A DNA stretch of 64,000 bases, taken from positions 1 through 64,000 of the forward strand of contig JAETUM010000007.1 of assembly GCA_021768625.1 (NCBI GenBank), in the 5' to 3' direction. Below are positions 50,245 through 59,208 of this stretch, in pieces. The position numbers and the translations under genes are program-made. The notes under the pieces are model-generated. The model was not told the origin of the DNA. It saw only the letters and a program-made list of their open reading frames with translations, and searched no databases. Source of the stretch: Candidatus Stoquefichus sp. GTDB lineage: Bacteria > Bacillota_I > Bacilli_A > Erysipelotrichales > Coprobacillaceae. Every line of letters begins with the position of its first letter. Positions within the stretch are counted from its first letter, which is position 1.

Positions 50245-52440
50245 ATGAAACGAAAATCTATTATTTTATTATTTGTGATATTAATATCTATCATAATTAA
50301 CTTCACAATTGTTACAACACAAGCTGTATCAGGTGTAGAAAGTAAATTAAATTCTTTAAGAATTAAATATCCAGATGGGGCGTTTTGGAATCATTATGGA
50401 TCGAATAATCCAGATGGATATACTTGGAATCCATGTCAAACTCATGCAGGGAATGGAAGTCCTGATTGCAATAGCTTTGAAGGTTCTATACAATGTGATG
50501 GATATGCTCGAAAAATTTTTTACGATATATTTGGGCAATATACAAGAAGTTTACAACAAAGAACGGATAAAAATAATGTGCAAATTGGAGATTATGTTAG
50601 ATTGAATATAGGACATTCAGGAGTAGTATTAACGAAAAGTGGAAACTATATTACATTGGCAGAAGCTAACGTAGGAAATACACCTAGTACATATTGTAGG
50701 ATTAAATGGGGGAGTATAACATATAATATTAGTCAAATCTCTTATTTTATTCATGCAAGCAACTATAATAGTATAAATGTTGCAAAACCATCTAAATCAA
50801 CATTAAATGTAAATTCAAGCAATAATACAATTCCTGTAAAGTTTACATGGAATGCAACTGCTAATACACATCATTATGATTTAAGGATATTTAAGTCAGG
50901 AGCTAGTGAAGCTTTCTTTTATAAGAAAGATATAACATCAAATTCTTTTTCGTATACATTACCTGCTGGTAATTATTATGCTAATGTTGCATCTGTAGGT
51001 TCAGATAGAAATAATTATACATTTAGTAATAATGTCTCATTTACTGTTAAGCAAGCAATTCCACAACCTGGAAAGCCAACATTAAAGGTTGTGCCAGGAA
51101 CAGCTTCATATAAAACAACGTTTAGTTGGAATACAACTACAAATACAGATTATTATGCAATAAGAATATATAAGTCTGGATCTACTGATGAATATAAACT
51201 TATTAGTAATATTAAAGGGAACTCATATTCTTTAGTATTACCAGCAGGAAGTTACTATGCTAAAGTTAATTCATCTAATTCAACTTATAAAACATATACA
51301 TTTAGTGGAAATGTGAATTTTAATGTTATGAAAACTCCAACCAAAAGTTCTGATGGTTGGTATTATGTAGATCAATTACCTTCTTATGTAAATGGAAGTA
51401 ATTACACAATTCAATATAAAAATATAATACAGAAAGTTTCTAAGACATCACCTGGTAGTGGTTATGTAAAAGGTGCATTGGAAAAGAGTCAGTATGAGAA
51501 TAAAGGAAGTACTTATTGGTCTAGAATAGAATTACCAACTTCTAAAACAAGAGTTTTAGTTTATTATGATTATTATCATTGTTGTGGAGCAAATGCAGGA
51601 GGATATTCTAATTATGAGCTTGGTGGTAATTTTGTTCATGAAGATAGAATTACAGATATAAATTCTGTTTATGTAGACTATACAATACCAGATGGCGATT
51701 ATAAAGCATATGTATTGAAGTGGAAAAGTAATAATCAAACTGTATATTGTCAATCTGGTGTTACATGTGATGGTGCATATGGTACCCATGGAAAGAGAGG
51801 GTATACATGGTATAGAAATAATCAATATCAAGATAAGCAATTAGTTAATTATTATAAGTATACAAAAACATCAGGTTGGGTAAATAGTAAAGATTCTACA
51901 GCAACAACAGTTAAGTATAGATATAAGCCTAAAGCAAAAATAGCTATATCTAAAACAACTGCAACAGTGAAGAATGCGACTTATACAGGAAAACAAATTA
52001 AGCCAAGTATAACAGTAAAGTATAATGGAAAGACTTTAAAAAATGGAACAGATTATACATTATCTTATGGAACAAATAAGTCAACAGGAAAAGCAACAGT
52101 AAAGATTACAGGAAAAGGGAATTATACAGGAAGTGTAACAAAAACATTCTATATTGTTCCTAAGAAAGTGACAATATCAAGTGCAAAGAGTACAGCTAAA
52201 AAGAAACTTACAGTAAAATATAAGAAGGTTACAGGAGCAAGTGGATATCAAATAGCATATCAAAAGAGTGGAAGTAAGAGTTGGACATATACAACGGTAT
52301 CAAGTAGTACTGCATCAAAAACACTAACTAAGCTCACAAGTAAAAAGAATTATAAAGTGAGAGTCAGAGCATATAAGACAGTAAGTGGAAAGAAATATTA
52401 TGGAACATATAGTGCTACAAAAACTGTTAAAGTGAAATAA
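50245..52440 (+). CDS. Secreted CHAP-like amidase with FnIII-type repeats
   Basis: 731 aa with signal peptide (IILLFVILISIIINFTIV). Residues ~35-170 resemble a CHAP/papain-type hydrolase: CDGYARKIF (Cys), GHSGVVL (His), ITLAEAN (acid). Two FnIII-like units (~182-275 and ~280-365), a lectin-like middle with CCGANAGGY, a repeat domain (YTGKQIKPSITVKYNGK) common in surface proteins, and a final FnIII (~640-731) nearly identical to that of the 369-aa protein at 12195. Likely a surface peptidoglycan or matrix enzyme. Confidence 0.72.
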   Translation: MKRKSIILLFVILISIIINFTIVTTQAVSGVESKLNSLRIKYPDGAFWNHYGSNNPDGYTWNPCQTHAGNGSPDCNSFEGSIQCDGYARKIFYDIFGQYTRSLQQRTDKNNVQIGDYVRLNIGHSGVVLTKSGNYITLAEANVGNTPSTYCRIKWGSITYNISQISYFIHASNYNSINVAKPSKSTLNVNSSNNTIPVKFTWNATANTHHYDLRIFKSGASEAFFYKKDITSNSFSYTLPAGNYYANVASVGSDRNNYTFSNNVSFTVKQAIPQPGKPTLKVVPGTASYKTTFSWNTTTNTDYYAIRIYKSGSTDEYKLISNIKGNSYSLVLPAGSYYAKVNSSNSTYKTYTFSGNVNFNVMKTPTKSSDGWYYVDQLPSYVNGSNYTIQYKNIIQKVSKTSPGSGYVKGALEKSQYENKGSTYWSRIELPTSKTRVLVYYDYYHCCGANAGGYSNYELGGNFVHEDRITDINSVYVDYTIPDGDYKAYVLKWKSNNQTVYCQSGVTCDGAYGTHGKRGYTWYRNNQYQDKQLVNYYKYTKTSGWVNSKDSTATTVKYRYKPKAKIAISKTTATVKNATYTGKQIKPSITVKYNGKTLKNGTDYTLSYGTNKSTGKATVKITGKGNYTGSVTKTFYIVPKKVTISSAKSTAKKKLTVKYKKVTGASGYQIAYQKSGSKSWTYTTVSSSTASKTLTKLTSKKNYKVRVRAYKTVSGKKYYGTYSATKTVKVK

Positions 52441-52915
52441 AATTTTTAATGAGTAGAATCTCAAAGTAAGAGAAAATATAGTTTATAAATATAGTAAATG
52501 TGTAATAAATAATATGGATTATATTGGAAGTATATATAATCCATATTTAATACTTTATACATTGTTGATAACTTAATAAATTGAGAAAGGTAGAAATAAG
52601 CAAATTTATATATCTTTAAATCATTCAAAAAGAAAAATGCTTATTAATGGAAAACAATATTTATATTTAAGCAATATAGAAAAGGTAATAAATGATAGAT
52701 TCCCTATATATCCTATTATCCAAAAATTTTATATACGTTTCTAATTTCTAAATTTATAAAAGAAATTGAATTTAATATTTTTTTGCAAACATACCCTAAA
52801 TAATATATGTTTGTAAAAAAGTGATTTGATTGAAGGTCAATAAAGAAAAATATTGACAGATTATTTAAAACATATTTTTAAAACTAAATATAAAAAAGAT
52901 GAGGGAGAAGAAAAA
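52441..52915. other. Intergenic region before the AAA+ cluster
   Basis: About 475 bp, AT-rich. A hairpin CAAACATA / TATGTTTG with flanking T6 and A6 (52777-52818) can act as a bidirectional terminator. A 36-codon frame near 52638 (MLINGKQYLYLSNIEK) could be a gene remnant but has no support. Confidence 0.5.
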
Positions 52916-54637
52916 ATGTCAGATAGAGTTATATCACAAGCAAATTTAAGTTATATTGAAAGGAATCTGAGTGCAATTCATGGTGAAATACAAGCATTAG
53001 AAAATGACGTGGATGCAGTAAATAACAATGTCAAAGTTGTTTATGATCAGGTTGGTGTGCTAGCAAATGAATTTCATGAATTTGTATATGAACAAAAGAA
53101 AGCAAATAGACTTGGGCAAGCGGAAATAAAATTAGTGCAAATTAGACAAGAATTAGAAAAAAAGTATGGACATTATGATATTGTCAGAAGAACAACTACA
53201 GGTATTCTTCAAGCAGATGATTTAGGTATTGTAAAGAAAACAACAATATCAAATGCTACAGAAGAATTAATGATATCTACACCAAATTATTGGTTGGCTC
53301 CATGTCTTGTAGCATTATCTGCATGGATTAGTGATCAACCTGAGTTAGCAGAAAAAGCACTTAGAGAGGGTATTAAAAGAAATGATGAAAAAACTTCATT
53401 ATTTTTTGCAATAATTTGTATGCGTGCAAATAGAAAGAGTGCTTGTTTAAAATGGGCACAACGCTATTTAGCTAATCAAGATGAAGAAAATTTGGACAGA
53501 AAGGCTATCATTGTGATAGATGCATATGCCAATGGATTAATGGGTGCAGATACTGAAGGCGTGATTTCTAGAGAAATGACTAAATGGCTAGAAGAATTAG
53601 CGGAGAAACCAGGATTTGTTGAACAGCAAACAACACAATGGACAGAAGCAATTAATTTAAAAAGAGAACCTATAGAAAATAGTGGATACACATATTTGCC
53701 AAAGTATAGTAACACTTGGCCTGTATTGGAAGATATATTAGAAGGTGCAAATTTACATGCAAATATTTTAGCATATCTTATGGATATTTTTGAACAAGAA
53801 TCTTCAAGTGCACCAATCAAAGCGCAGTTAGACAAAATTTTAACAAGTTTAGTTACTGATTTTGATGATGAAGAACTTCCTTTGAGAAAAAAAGAAAAAT
53901 TTGAACAATTTGTTGTTGAATTTTGTGGTGATGAAGATAGAGCACGTCAAAGCATGGCGATTGAAGAAACTGCATTTGAAACACATAAAGATTTTACACA
54001 ATTACTTACTGATGCAGCTATGAAACCTGAAAGCTCACACGCAAGTGTTGCAACACAAAAATTTGCTATTGCGTTATCAAAGGAATGGATATTGAATGCG
54101 TATAATGATGTTATTGCACAGAATAGAATGAAAATACCAACTGAAATTGAGATTAATGTTGACACATTTAATAGTAAGACAACTGATGGTCAAAATGAAG
54201 CACAGTTAGTTAATGAATTTACTCAATTAGTTACAAAAGAAAAAGAAGCAGCTTTAGCTAAAAATGTATTAACTGGTTTTGATAAATTCTTATTAATTGG
54301 TGGTGCAATTATAGCAGTTTTAGGAGTCGGAATGATTTTTGGGAATCCACTTGGAGGTTTTATTGCTGTTATTGCTGGTATTGGAATGGTTATAAAACAC
54401 TTTAATAAAAAGAAACAACTTGTTATAAATGAAGAAAATATAAAAAAGAATTATGAACAAAAACTTGAAAATGGTTTACAAATTATTCGTGCTATATTAG
54501 CAGAAGTTGTTGATTTTAGAATTGAATTTGCTGAAAAAGATGACGAAAGTGCAAAGGTTGTTGATTTCTTAGAACAAATAACGCCAGATCAATATGTGAA
54601 AAATTTGTCTACTTCAAATAGAAGAATTAAGATGTAG
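52916..54637 (+). CDS. Large membrane-linked coiled-coil/helical-repeat protein of the AAA+ cluster
   Basis: 573 aa from the ATG at 52916 (GGGAGAAG upstream). N-terminal coiled coil (~10-80), a helical repeat region (~120-440; NYWLAPCLVALSAWISDQPE is TPR-like), a two-part TM hairpin (~455-495, FLLIGGAIIAVLGVGMIFGN) and a C-terminal helix. No family name recognised. It heads a five-gene cluster with a Ycf46-like ATPase, for which it may be a membrane platform. Confidence 0.6.
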   Translation: MSDRVISQANLSYIERNLSAIHGEIQALENDVDAVNNNVKVVYDQVGVLANEFHEFVYEQKKANRLGQAEIKLVQIRQELEKKYGHYDIVRRTTTGILQADDLGIVKKTTISNATEELMISTPNYWLAPCLVALSAWISDQPELAEKALREGIKRNDEKTSLFFAIICMRANRKSACLKWAQRYLANQDEENLDRKAIIVIDAYANGLMGADTEGVISREMTKWLEELAEKPGFVEQQTTQWTEAINLKREPIENSGYTYLPKYSNTWPVLEDILEGANLHANILAYLMDIFEQESSSAPIKAQLDKILTSLVTDFDDEELPLRKKEKFEQFVVEFCGDEDRARQSMAIEETAFETHKDFTQLLTDAAMKPESSHASVATQKFAIALSKEWILNAYNDVIAQNRMKIPTEIEINVDTFNSKTTDGQNEAQLVNEFTQLVTKEKEAALAKNVLTGFDKFLLIGGAIIAVLGVGMIFGNPLGGFIAVIAGIGMVIKHFNKKKQLVINEENIKKNYEQKLENGLQIIRAILAEVVDFRIEFAEKDDESAKVVDFLEQITPDQYVKNLSTSNRRIKM

Positions 54638-54649
54638 GAGGACAATACA

Positions 54650-54958
54650 ATGGATGCAAAGACAAAAGTAAATTTTATTAATTCTATAAAAGCTGTAAAA
54701 GAGAAAAAGGAAATGGCATGTCCGAAATGTGGAGCGATGAATGAAGCAGAATCAATTTATTGTATGTCATGTGGCTCTCCAATTAAACAAGATACTGATG
54801 TAGTTTCTGAACAAGATGATTTAAAAGTCAATGAATATACTATTGAGAAAAAAGAGAAAGAAATTGTATATGAGGAACCTAATAATATTTTTGCAGAAGG
54901 CTTACCTTCATGGAGTATTGAGCCTCCACATCTTGTTGTAAGGAGAAAAAGAAGATAA
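54650..54958 (+). CDS. Zinc-ribbon protein of the AAA+ cluster
   Basis: 102 aa. A basic helix, then CPKCGAMNEAESIYCMSCGSP (zinc ribbon; ~24-43), an acidic stretch and an aromatic C-terminus. No TM, so it probably binds a partner. Its stop overlaps the next start (AATGA). Confidence 0.65.
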   Translation: MDAKTKVNFINSIKAVKEKKEMACPKCGAMNEAESIYCMSCGSPIKQDTDVVSEQDDLKVNEYTIEKKEKEIVYEEPNNIFAEGLPSWSIEPPHLVVRRKRR

Positions 54959-55407
54959 TGATAAGTGTTCCAAGTACATATTCTGAATGGATAAAAGTAA
55001 TTACTTTATTAAAGGAAAAGAAAGATGATGAGAATGTTTTAAAAGTTATGCAACAAGGTACTATCGAATGGCAAACTGGAGTTGCTGAACGTTTTGCAAA
55101 AAAACTTATTGAAGCTGTTAATTATAGAATGAATTTAGCAAGTGACAGATTTCAAAAGAATTTAATGAATGCTAGAGGACAAGAAAGCGCGATAGTTAAT
55201 GCTTTATTAGGGTTGCGCAAAGAAATGATGTTTTTATCACAAGTTGTCAATATTCCAGTTTTACCAGAAAAAGAGAGACAACATTATGTTCAATTGGTTA
55301 TTAGTCAAGCTAATAGTATGCAATCTTCTTTGGAGGATTCAGCAAAAACTGATAGAACAGGTAAACTGGCAAGTATTGTTAGAAATCATAAAGTAAATTC
55401 ATTTTAA
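54958..55407 (+). CDS. Small helical protein of the AAA+ cluster
   Basis: 149 aa, soluble, all-helical (YSEWIKVITLLKEKKDDENV, RFAKKLIEAVNYRMNLASDR, SAIVNALLGLRKEMM). Not recognised. Tight overlap with neighbours indicates obligate co-expression, perhaps as substrate or adaptor of the ATPase. Confidence 0.6.
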   Translation: MISVPSTYSEWIKVITLLKEKKDDENVLKVMQQGTIEWQTGVAERFAKKLIEAVNYRMNLASDRFQKNLMNARGQESAIVNALLGLRKEMMFLSQVVNIPVLPEKERQHYVQLVISQANSMQSSLEDSAKTDRTGKLASIVRNHKVNSF

Positions 55408-55419
55408 GGGGGATTATAT

Positions 55420-56997
55420 GTGAGTGATATAGTAAAAACAAAAGAATTATTGAAAAGATATTCAATAGCAAGAATACCTTTTATAGCAATCAATACTATT
55501 GAACGTGGAAGGACGCTAGATGTATTAAAGGGGATAGCTGAAGAGTTAAGTTTACCTTTTTATGTACATACTCTTTCAAAAGGAATTTATGATATTGTTA
55601 CAGATAAAATATTAAATGATGATAGATCCATATATGGTGCATTAGATTTTATGGCAGAACAAATGAAAAAAAAGCAATATCTTACACTTGTTCTTACTGA
55701 AGTTCCAGATTTGAGTTCTGATAATGACAGTTCAAAACAAATATTGGATTTGGTTAATTTAGCTAATGAATCTGGTGGTGTTGTAATTGTTCTCACAAAT
55801 AACTCTGTTTGGAATCAATTACAAAGACAAGGGATGGTTATTAAAATGGATCTACCTAATGAAGATGAAATGTATTCAATCATTAAAGAATATGTAGACG
55901 ACTATCGTAATGAAATACCCATTGAGTGGGATAACACAGATATAAGAGAAGCAGCTTCTACCCTTGCAGGTGTAACAAGAATAGAAGCAGAAAATGTTAT
56001 AGCCGCTTTAATTGCGAATAAGTGTATTGCAAAATCGGATATGGACGAAATTCGCTTTGCTAAGGATAGATTATTTTCAGATATTTCAGGATTAGAGAAA
56101 ATTGAAGTTGATGATAGTGTAAAAGAAGTAGGTGGTTTAGAAGGATTACGTAAATGGCTAGATGAAAAAAAGGAATTATTATCTCCTGAAAAAAGGGATG
56201 AACTAAAAGCTAAGGGATTGCAACCTCCTAGGGGTATCTTGTTGGTAGGAGTTCCTGGATGTGGAAAGTCATTATCTGCTAAGTCAATATCTGCAAATTG
56301 GAAACTCCCACTATATAGATTGGATTTTGCCACAGTTCAAGGTAGTTATGTGGGACAGTCAGAACAACAATTAAAGGATGCTTTAACAACTGCTGAAAAT
56401 GTATCACCATGCATTTTATGGATTGATGAAATTGAGAAGGGACTCTCAGGAGCAAATGGTAATTCAGGAGATGGTGGTGTTTCGACAAGAATGGTTGGAC
56501 AATTCTTGTTTTGGTTACAAGAATGTAAAAAACAAGTTTTTGTTGTAGCAACTGCTAATGATGTTTCAATGCTCCCATCAGAGCTTTTAAGAAGAGGTAG
56601 ATTTGATGAATTATTTTTTGTGGATTTACCTACAGCTTCTGAACGTAGAGATATTTTATCTTTATACATGAAAAAATATCTTAATATAGATTTTAATGGT
56701 GAGTTTTCAAATAAAATAGTTGAAATGAGTGAGGGATTTACAGGTGCTGATTTAGAATCGACAGTTAGAGATTTAGCATATCGCTCTATAGCAAATAAAA
56801 ATTTTGAAATGAATGAGGAAAATATAATTTTGACTTTTAATAATGTTGTTCCATTATCACAAACAAGTCCAGAAAAAATTGAATATATACGTGATTGGGG
56901 AAAAGAAAGAGCAGTACCTGCATCAGGAAAACCTATTGGTGGGGAAGGACGTGTAGAAAAGAAGAATGGTCCAAAAACTCGTAAAGTGTTAGTATAA
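55420..56997 (+). CDS. Ycf46-like AAA+ ATPase
   Basis: 525 aa from the GTG at 55420 (GGGGGATTATAT). The N-terminal ~240 residues form the Ycf46-type regulatory region with a degenerate ATPase fold (IPFIAINTIERGR, TLVLTEVPDL). The AAA+ module has Walker A GVPGCGKS (~277), Walker B CILWIDEIEKG, sensor-1 ATAND and RRGRFDELFFVDLP (arginine fingers). Phrases such as GGLEGLRKWL and WKLPLYRLDF identify the Ycf46 class, whose role in bacteria is unknown. It presumably forms a hexamer remodelling a cluster partner. Confidence 0.85.
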   Translation: MSDIVKTKELLKRYSIARIPFIAINTIERGRTLDVLKGIAEELSLPFYVHTLSKGIYDIVTDKILNDDRSIYGALDFMAEQMKKKQYLTLVLTEVPDLSSDNDSSKQILDLVNLANESGGVVIVLTNNSVWNQLQRQGMVIKMDLPNEDEMYSIIKEYVDDYRNEIPIEWDNTDIREAASTLAGVTRIEAENVIAALIANKCIAKSDMDEIRFAKDRLFSDISGLEKIEVDDSVKEVGGLEGLRKWLDEKKELLSPEKRDELKAKGLQPPRGILLVGVPGCGKSLSAKSISANWKLPLYRLDFATVQGSYVGQSEQQLKDALTTAENVSPCILWIDEIEKGLSGANGNSGDGGVSTRMVGQFLFWLQECKKQVFVVATANDVSMLPSELLRRGRFDELFFVDLPTASERRDILSLYMKKYLNIDFNGEFSNKIVEMSEGFTGADLESTVRDLAYRSIANKNFEMNEENIILTFNNVVPLSQTSPEKIEYIRDWGKERAVPASGKPIGGEGRVEKKNGPKTRKVLV

Positions 56998-57005
56998 ATT
57001 ATTAT

Positions 57006-57060
57006 ACAGGTACAGTGATAACATAAAGGTTAAAGTCATCTCTGTATCTGTTTTATTTTA
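57006..57060 (+). terminator. Terminator after the AAA+ gene
   Basis: ACAGGTACAG / CTGTATCTGT (one G-T pair) with a 26-nt loop and a T-rich tail. Confidence 0.75.
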
Positions 57061-57072
57061 ATCGATATAAAG

Positions 57073-57102
57073 TTGACATTATATTATTTTCAAGAATATA
57101 GA
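57073..57102 (+). promoter_or_regulatory. Candidate promoter of the 165-aa gene
   Basis: TTGACA, 18-bp spacer, TATAGA. It would start a separate transcript after the terminator. Confidence 0.5.
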
Positions 57103-57189
57103 TTAAATTTAAAATTGAAAATATATTTTATAATAATTAAATAAGAATTTTGGAAGTAGAAATAGTCTAATGTGAAGGAGAAAGTTAGA

Positions 57190-57684
57190 ATGCCAAAACC
57201 AATGCTAAAACGATCTGTACAACAAACACAAACAAATAATGTTTTGAGTGTGACAGGTAATCAAAAACAAAATAATCAAAATCAGCAAATGAATAAAATG
57301 AAGATTGATAAATTATTACGTCAAAAACGTTCTAAAGAATATATGGATGCATTACACAAACTTGATGTTGGTGGGCATGTACATAATCAAAATAAAGTTG
57401 ATGAAATAACTAATGCTATAAAAAGGGAATTTCCAGAAGTAGAAATATCAGGTATATTATTAGGATACGTTTCAATATGTTATTTGGGAAAACCTTATGA
57501 AGTGCATACTTTAGATATTGCTAGCGGAATTATTGAACATTATAAATCAGGAGAAACACTTCCGAATGGAATGGAAAAAGCACGTGGTATTGCTTTGCAT
57601 GGTGGATATGAGTTTATTGAAGTATATGTGGATTGTTGTAGAGCGGTTTCTTCAAATGGTACAGTATCAGTTATATCAATATAA
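57190..57684 (+). CDS. Hypothetical protein accompanying the AAA+ cluster
   Basis: 164 aa from the ATG at 57190 (AAGGAG upstream). A Gln/Asn-rich low-complexity N-terminus (~10-40) precedes a folded domain (~55-164: VDEITNAIKREFPEVEISGI, GKPYEVHTLDIASGIIEHY, VYVDCCRAVSS). It is not obviously the Ycf35/DUF1257 partner often found with Ycf46-like ATPases. Function unknown. Confidence 0.55.
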   Translation: MPKPMLKRSVQQTQTNNVLSVTGNQKQNNQNQQMNKMKIDKLLRQKRSKEYMDALHKLDVGGHVHNQNKVDEITNAIKREFPEVEISGILLGYVSICYLGKPYEVHTLDIASGIIEHYKSGETLPNGMEKARGIALHGGYEFIEVYVDCCRAVSSNGTVSVISI

Positions 57685-57738
57685 TATATAGTTATTTATA
57701 TTATGTTTTGTATTTTATAAGATGAAGGAGTGAGAAAT

Positions 57739-58419
57739 ATGAAATGTAAAAAATGTGGTTATGAATTACCTGATGGTGCAAAATTTTGTAATAAGTGTGG
57801 AGGTATGGTGGAAGACATAGAAGATTCAAGTGAAACTAACTTGCAAGATGATAATAATATGTGTGAAAATGCTGAGGATAAATCAACAAATATAAAACCA
57901 AAAGTGAAATGGAAAGATCAATATACAATCGGTATTATCGTTGCAGCAATGATTGTAGTAGGAGCAACAAGTTTTTTAACAAGTCTAAATAAAAATGATT
58001 CAGATAATCAAGATGATTATTATGAGGAAAAGCAGATTACTGAAAAATATAATGATGAATCCGAGAATGATAATCTTTATGATGATGGATTAGAGAATGA
58101 TGATTATTATGAGGATGATTATATTGATGAATCAAATGATGACTCAATGATTTTTCCAAATAGTGATAGTGTTTATTTAACAGAAAGTGATTTAGAGGGC
58201 TTAACTCAATTTGAACTAAGGATTGCTAGAAATGAAATATATGCACGTCATGGATGCGTTTATACAGATGAAACATTAAAAAATTATTTTGAAAGTTGTT
58301 CTTGGTATAATCCTATAGGTGTACCGGCTTTAGAGGGCAATGATTTGCTTAATGAGATTGAAAAGGAAAATGCAAAATTTATTAGAAATTTTGAAAAGAA
58401 AAAGGGTTATTTAAAATGA
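57739..58419 (+). CDS. Zinc-ribbon, TM and YARHG-domain protein
   Basis: 226 aa from the ATG at 57739 (AAGGAG upstream). CKKCGYELPDGAKFCNKCGG (zinc ribbon), a TM (IIVAAMIVVGATSFLT, ~75-90), a long acidic linker, and at the C-terminus the YARHG domain with ARNEIYARHGCVYTDETL. YARHG proteins are extracytoplasmic and of unknown function. Its stop overlaps the amidase gene. Confidence 0.8.
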   Translation: MKCKKCGYELPDGAKFCNKCGGMVEDIEDSSETNLQDDNNMCENAEDKSTNIKPKVKWKDQYTIGIIVAAMIVVGATSFLTSLNKNDSDNQDDYYEEKQITEKYNDESENDNLYDDGLENDDYYEDDYIDESNDDSMIFPNSDSVYLTESDLEGLTQFELRIARNEIYARHGCVYTDETLKNYFESCSWYNPIGVPALEGNDLLNEIEKENAKFIRNFEKKKGYLK

Positions 58420-59186
58420 AAATAAAATTATTAATAGTAATTGCTTTAATGTTTTCTATATCAGGATGTCAAAAAAGTAAAAACGAGAAAAAAGAACAGA
58501 ATGTTCAAATAGAAAATAATAACTCAAAAAAAGAACAAAATGAAAATAAAATTGTTTTTAAAAATAAATTAATAGTTATAGATGCTGGACATCAACAAAA
58601 AGGGAATAGTAGTCTTGAGCCTGTTGCTCCTCATTCAAAAAAGAGAAAAGCTAAAGTAGCAAGTGGAACTTTTGGAAAATGGAGTAAGCTTAATGAATAT
58701 GAATTAACTTTACAAATTGCTTTGAAATTAGAAAAAGAATTAAAATTAAGGGGATATAAAGTTATAATGATTAGAAGAACAAATGATGTTGATATTAGTA
58801 ATAGTCAAAGAGCTAAAATAGCTAATGAAAATAAAGCAGATGCTTTTATAAGATTACATGCAAACGGAGCATCAAATTCTAATAGTCATGGAGCAATGAC
58901 AATATGTCAAACATCATCAAATTCAAATAATAAGCAATATTACAAACAAAGTAAACATTTATCAGAAATGATATTAGACAATTATGTAAAGGAAACTGGG
59001 ACACGAAAAGAAAGAGTATGGGAAACTGATACAATGAGTGGGATAAATTGGTGTCAAGTCCCAGTGACTATATTAGAGATGGGCTATATGACTAATAAGA
59101 AAGAAGATTTAAATATGGCTAGTGATAAATATCAAGAAAAGATGGTTAAAGGAATAGCTAATGGACTAGATAAGTATTTTGATTAA
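58416..59186 (+). CDS. Lipoprotein N-acetylmuramoyl-L-alanine amidase (Amidase_3)
   Basis: 256 aa with a lipoprotein signal (LLIVIALMFSISGCQ, lipobox Cys). Amidase_3 zinc ligands: His in VIDAGHQ, Glu in LNEYELTL and His in IRLHANG; catalytic Glu in ILEMGYMTN. It cleaves the amide bond between muramic acid and the peptide. Coupled to the YARHG gene. Confidence 0.9.
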   Translation: MKIKLLIVIALMFSISGCQKSKNEKKEQNVQIENNNSKKEQNENKIVFKNKLIVIDAGHQQKGNSSLEPVAPHSKKRKAKVASGTFGKWSKLNEYELTLQIALKLEKELKLRGYKVIMIRRTNDVDISNSQRAKIANENKADAFIRLHANGASNSNSHGAMTICQTSSNSNNKQYYKQSKHLSEMILDNYVKETGTRKERVWETDTMSGINWCQVPVTILEMGYMTNKKEDLNMASDKYQEKMVKGIANGLDKYFD

Positions 59187-59208
59187 AGTTATTATTAGGG
59201 GGATTTTT

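Noticed and set aside
51556-51840. 94-codon minus-strand frame rich in Ile
   Set aside because: Antisense shadow of the CHAP/FnIII gene; no ribosome site.
52638-52745. 36-codon frame in the region before the AAA+ cluster
   Set aside because: No ribosome site and no recognisable family; kept only as a note.
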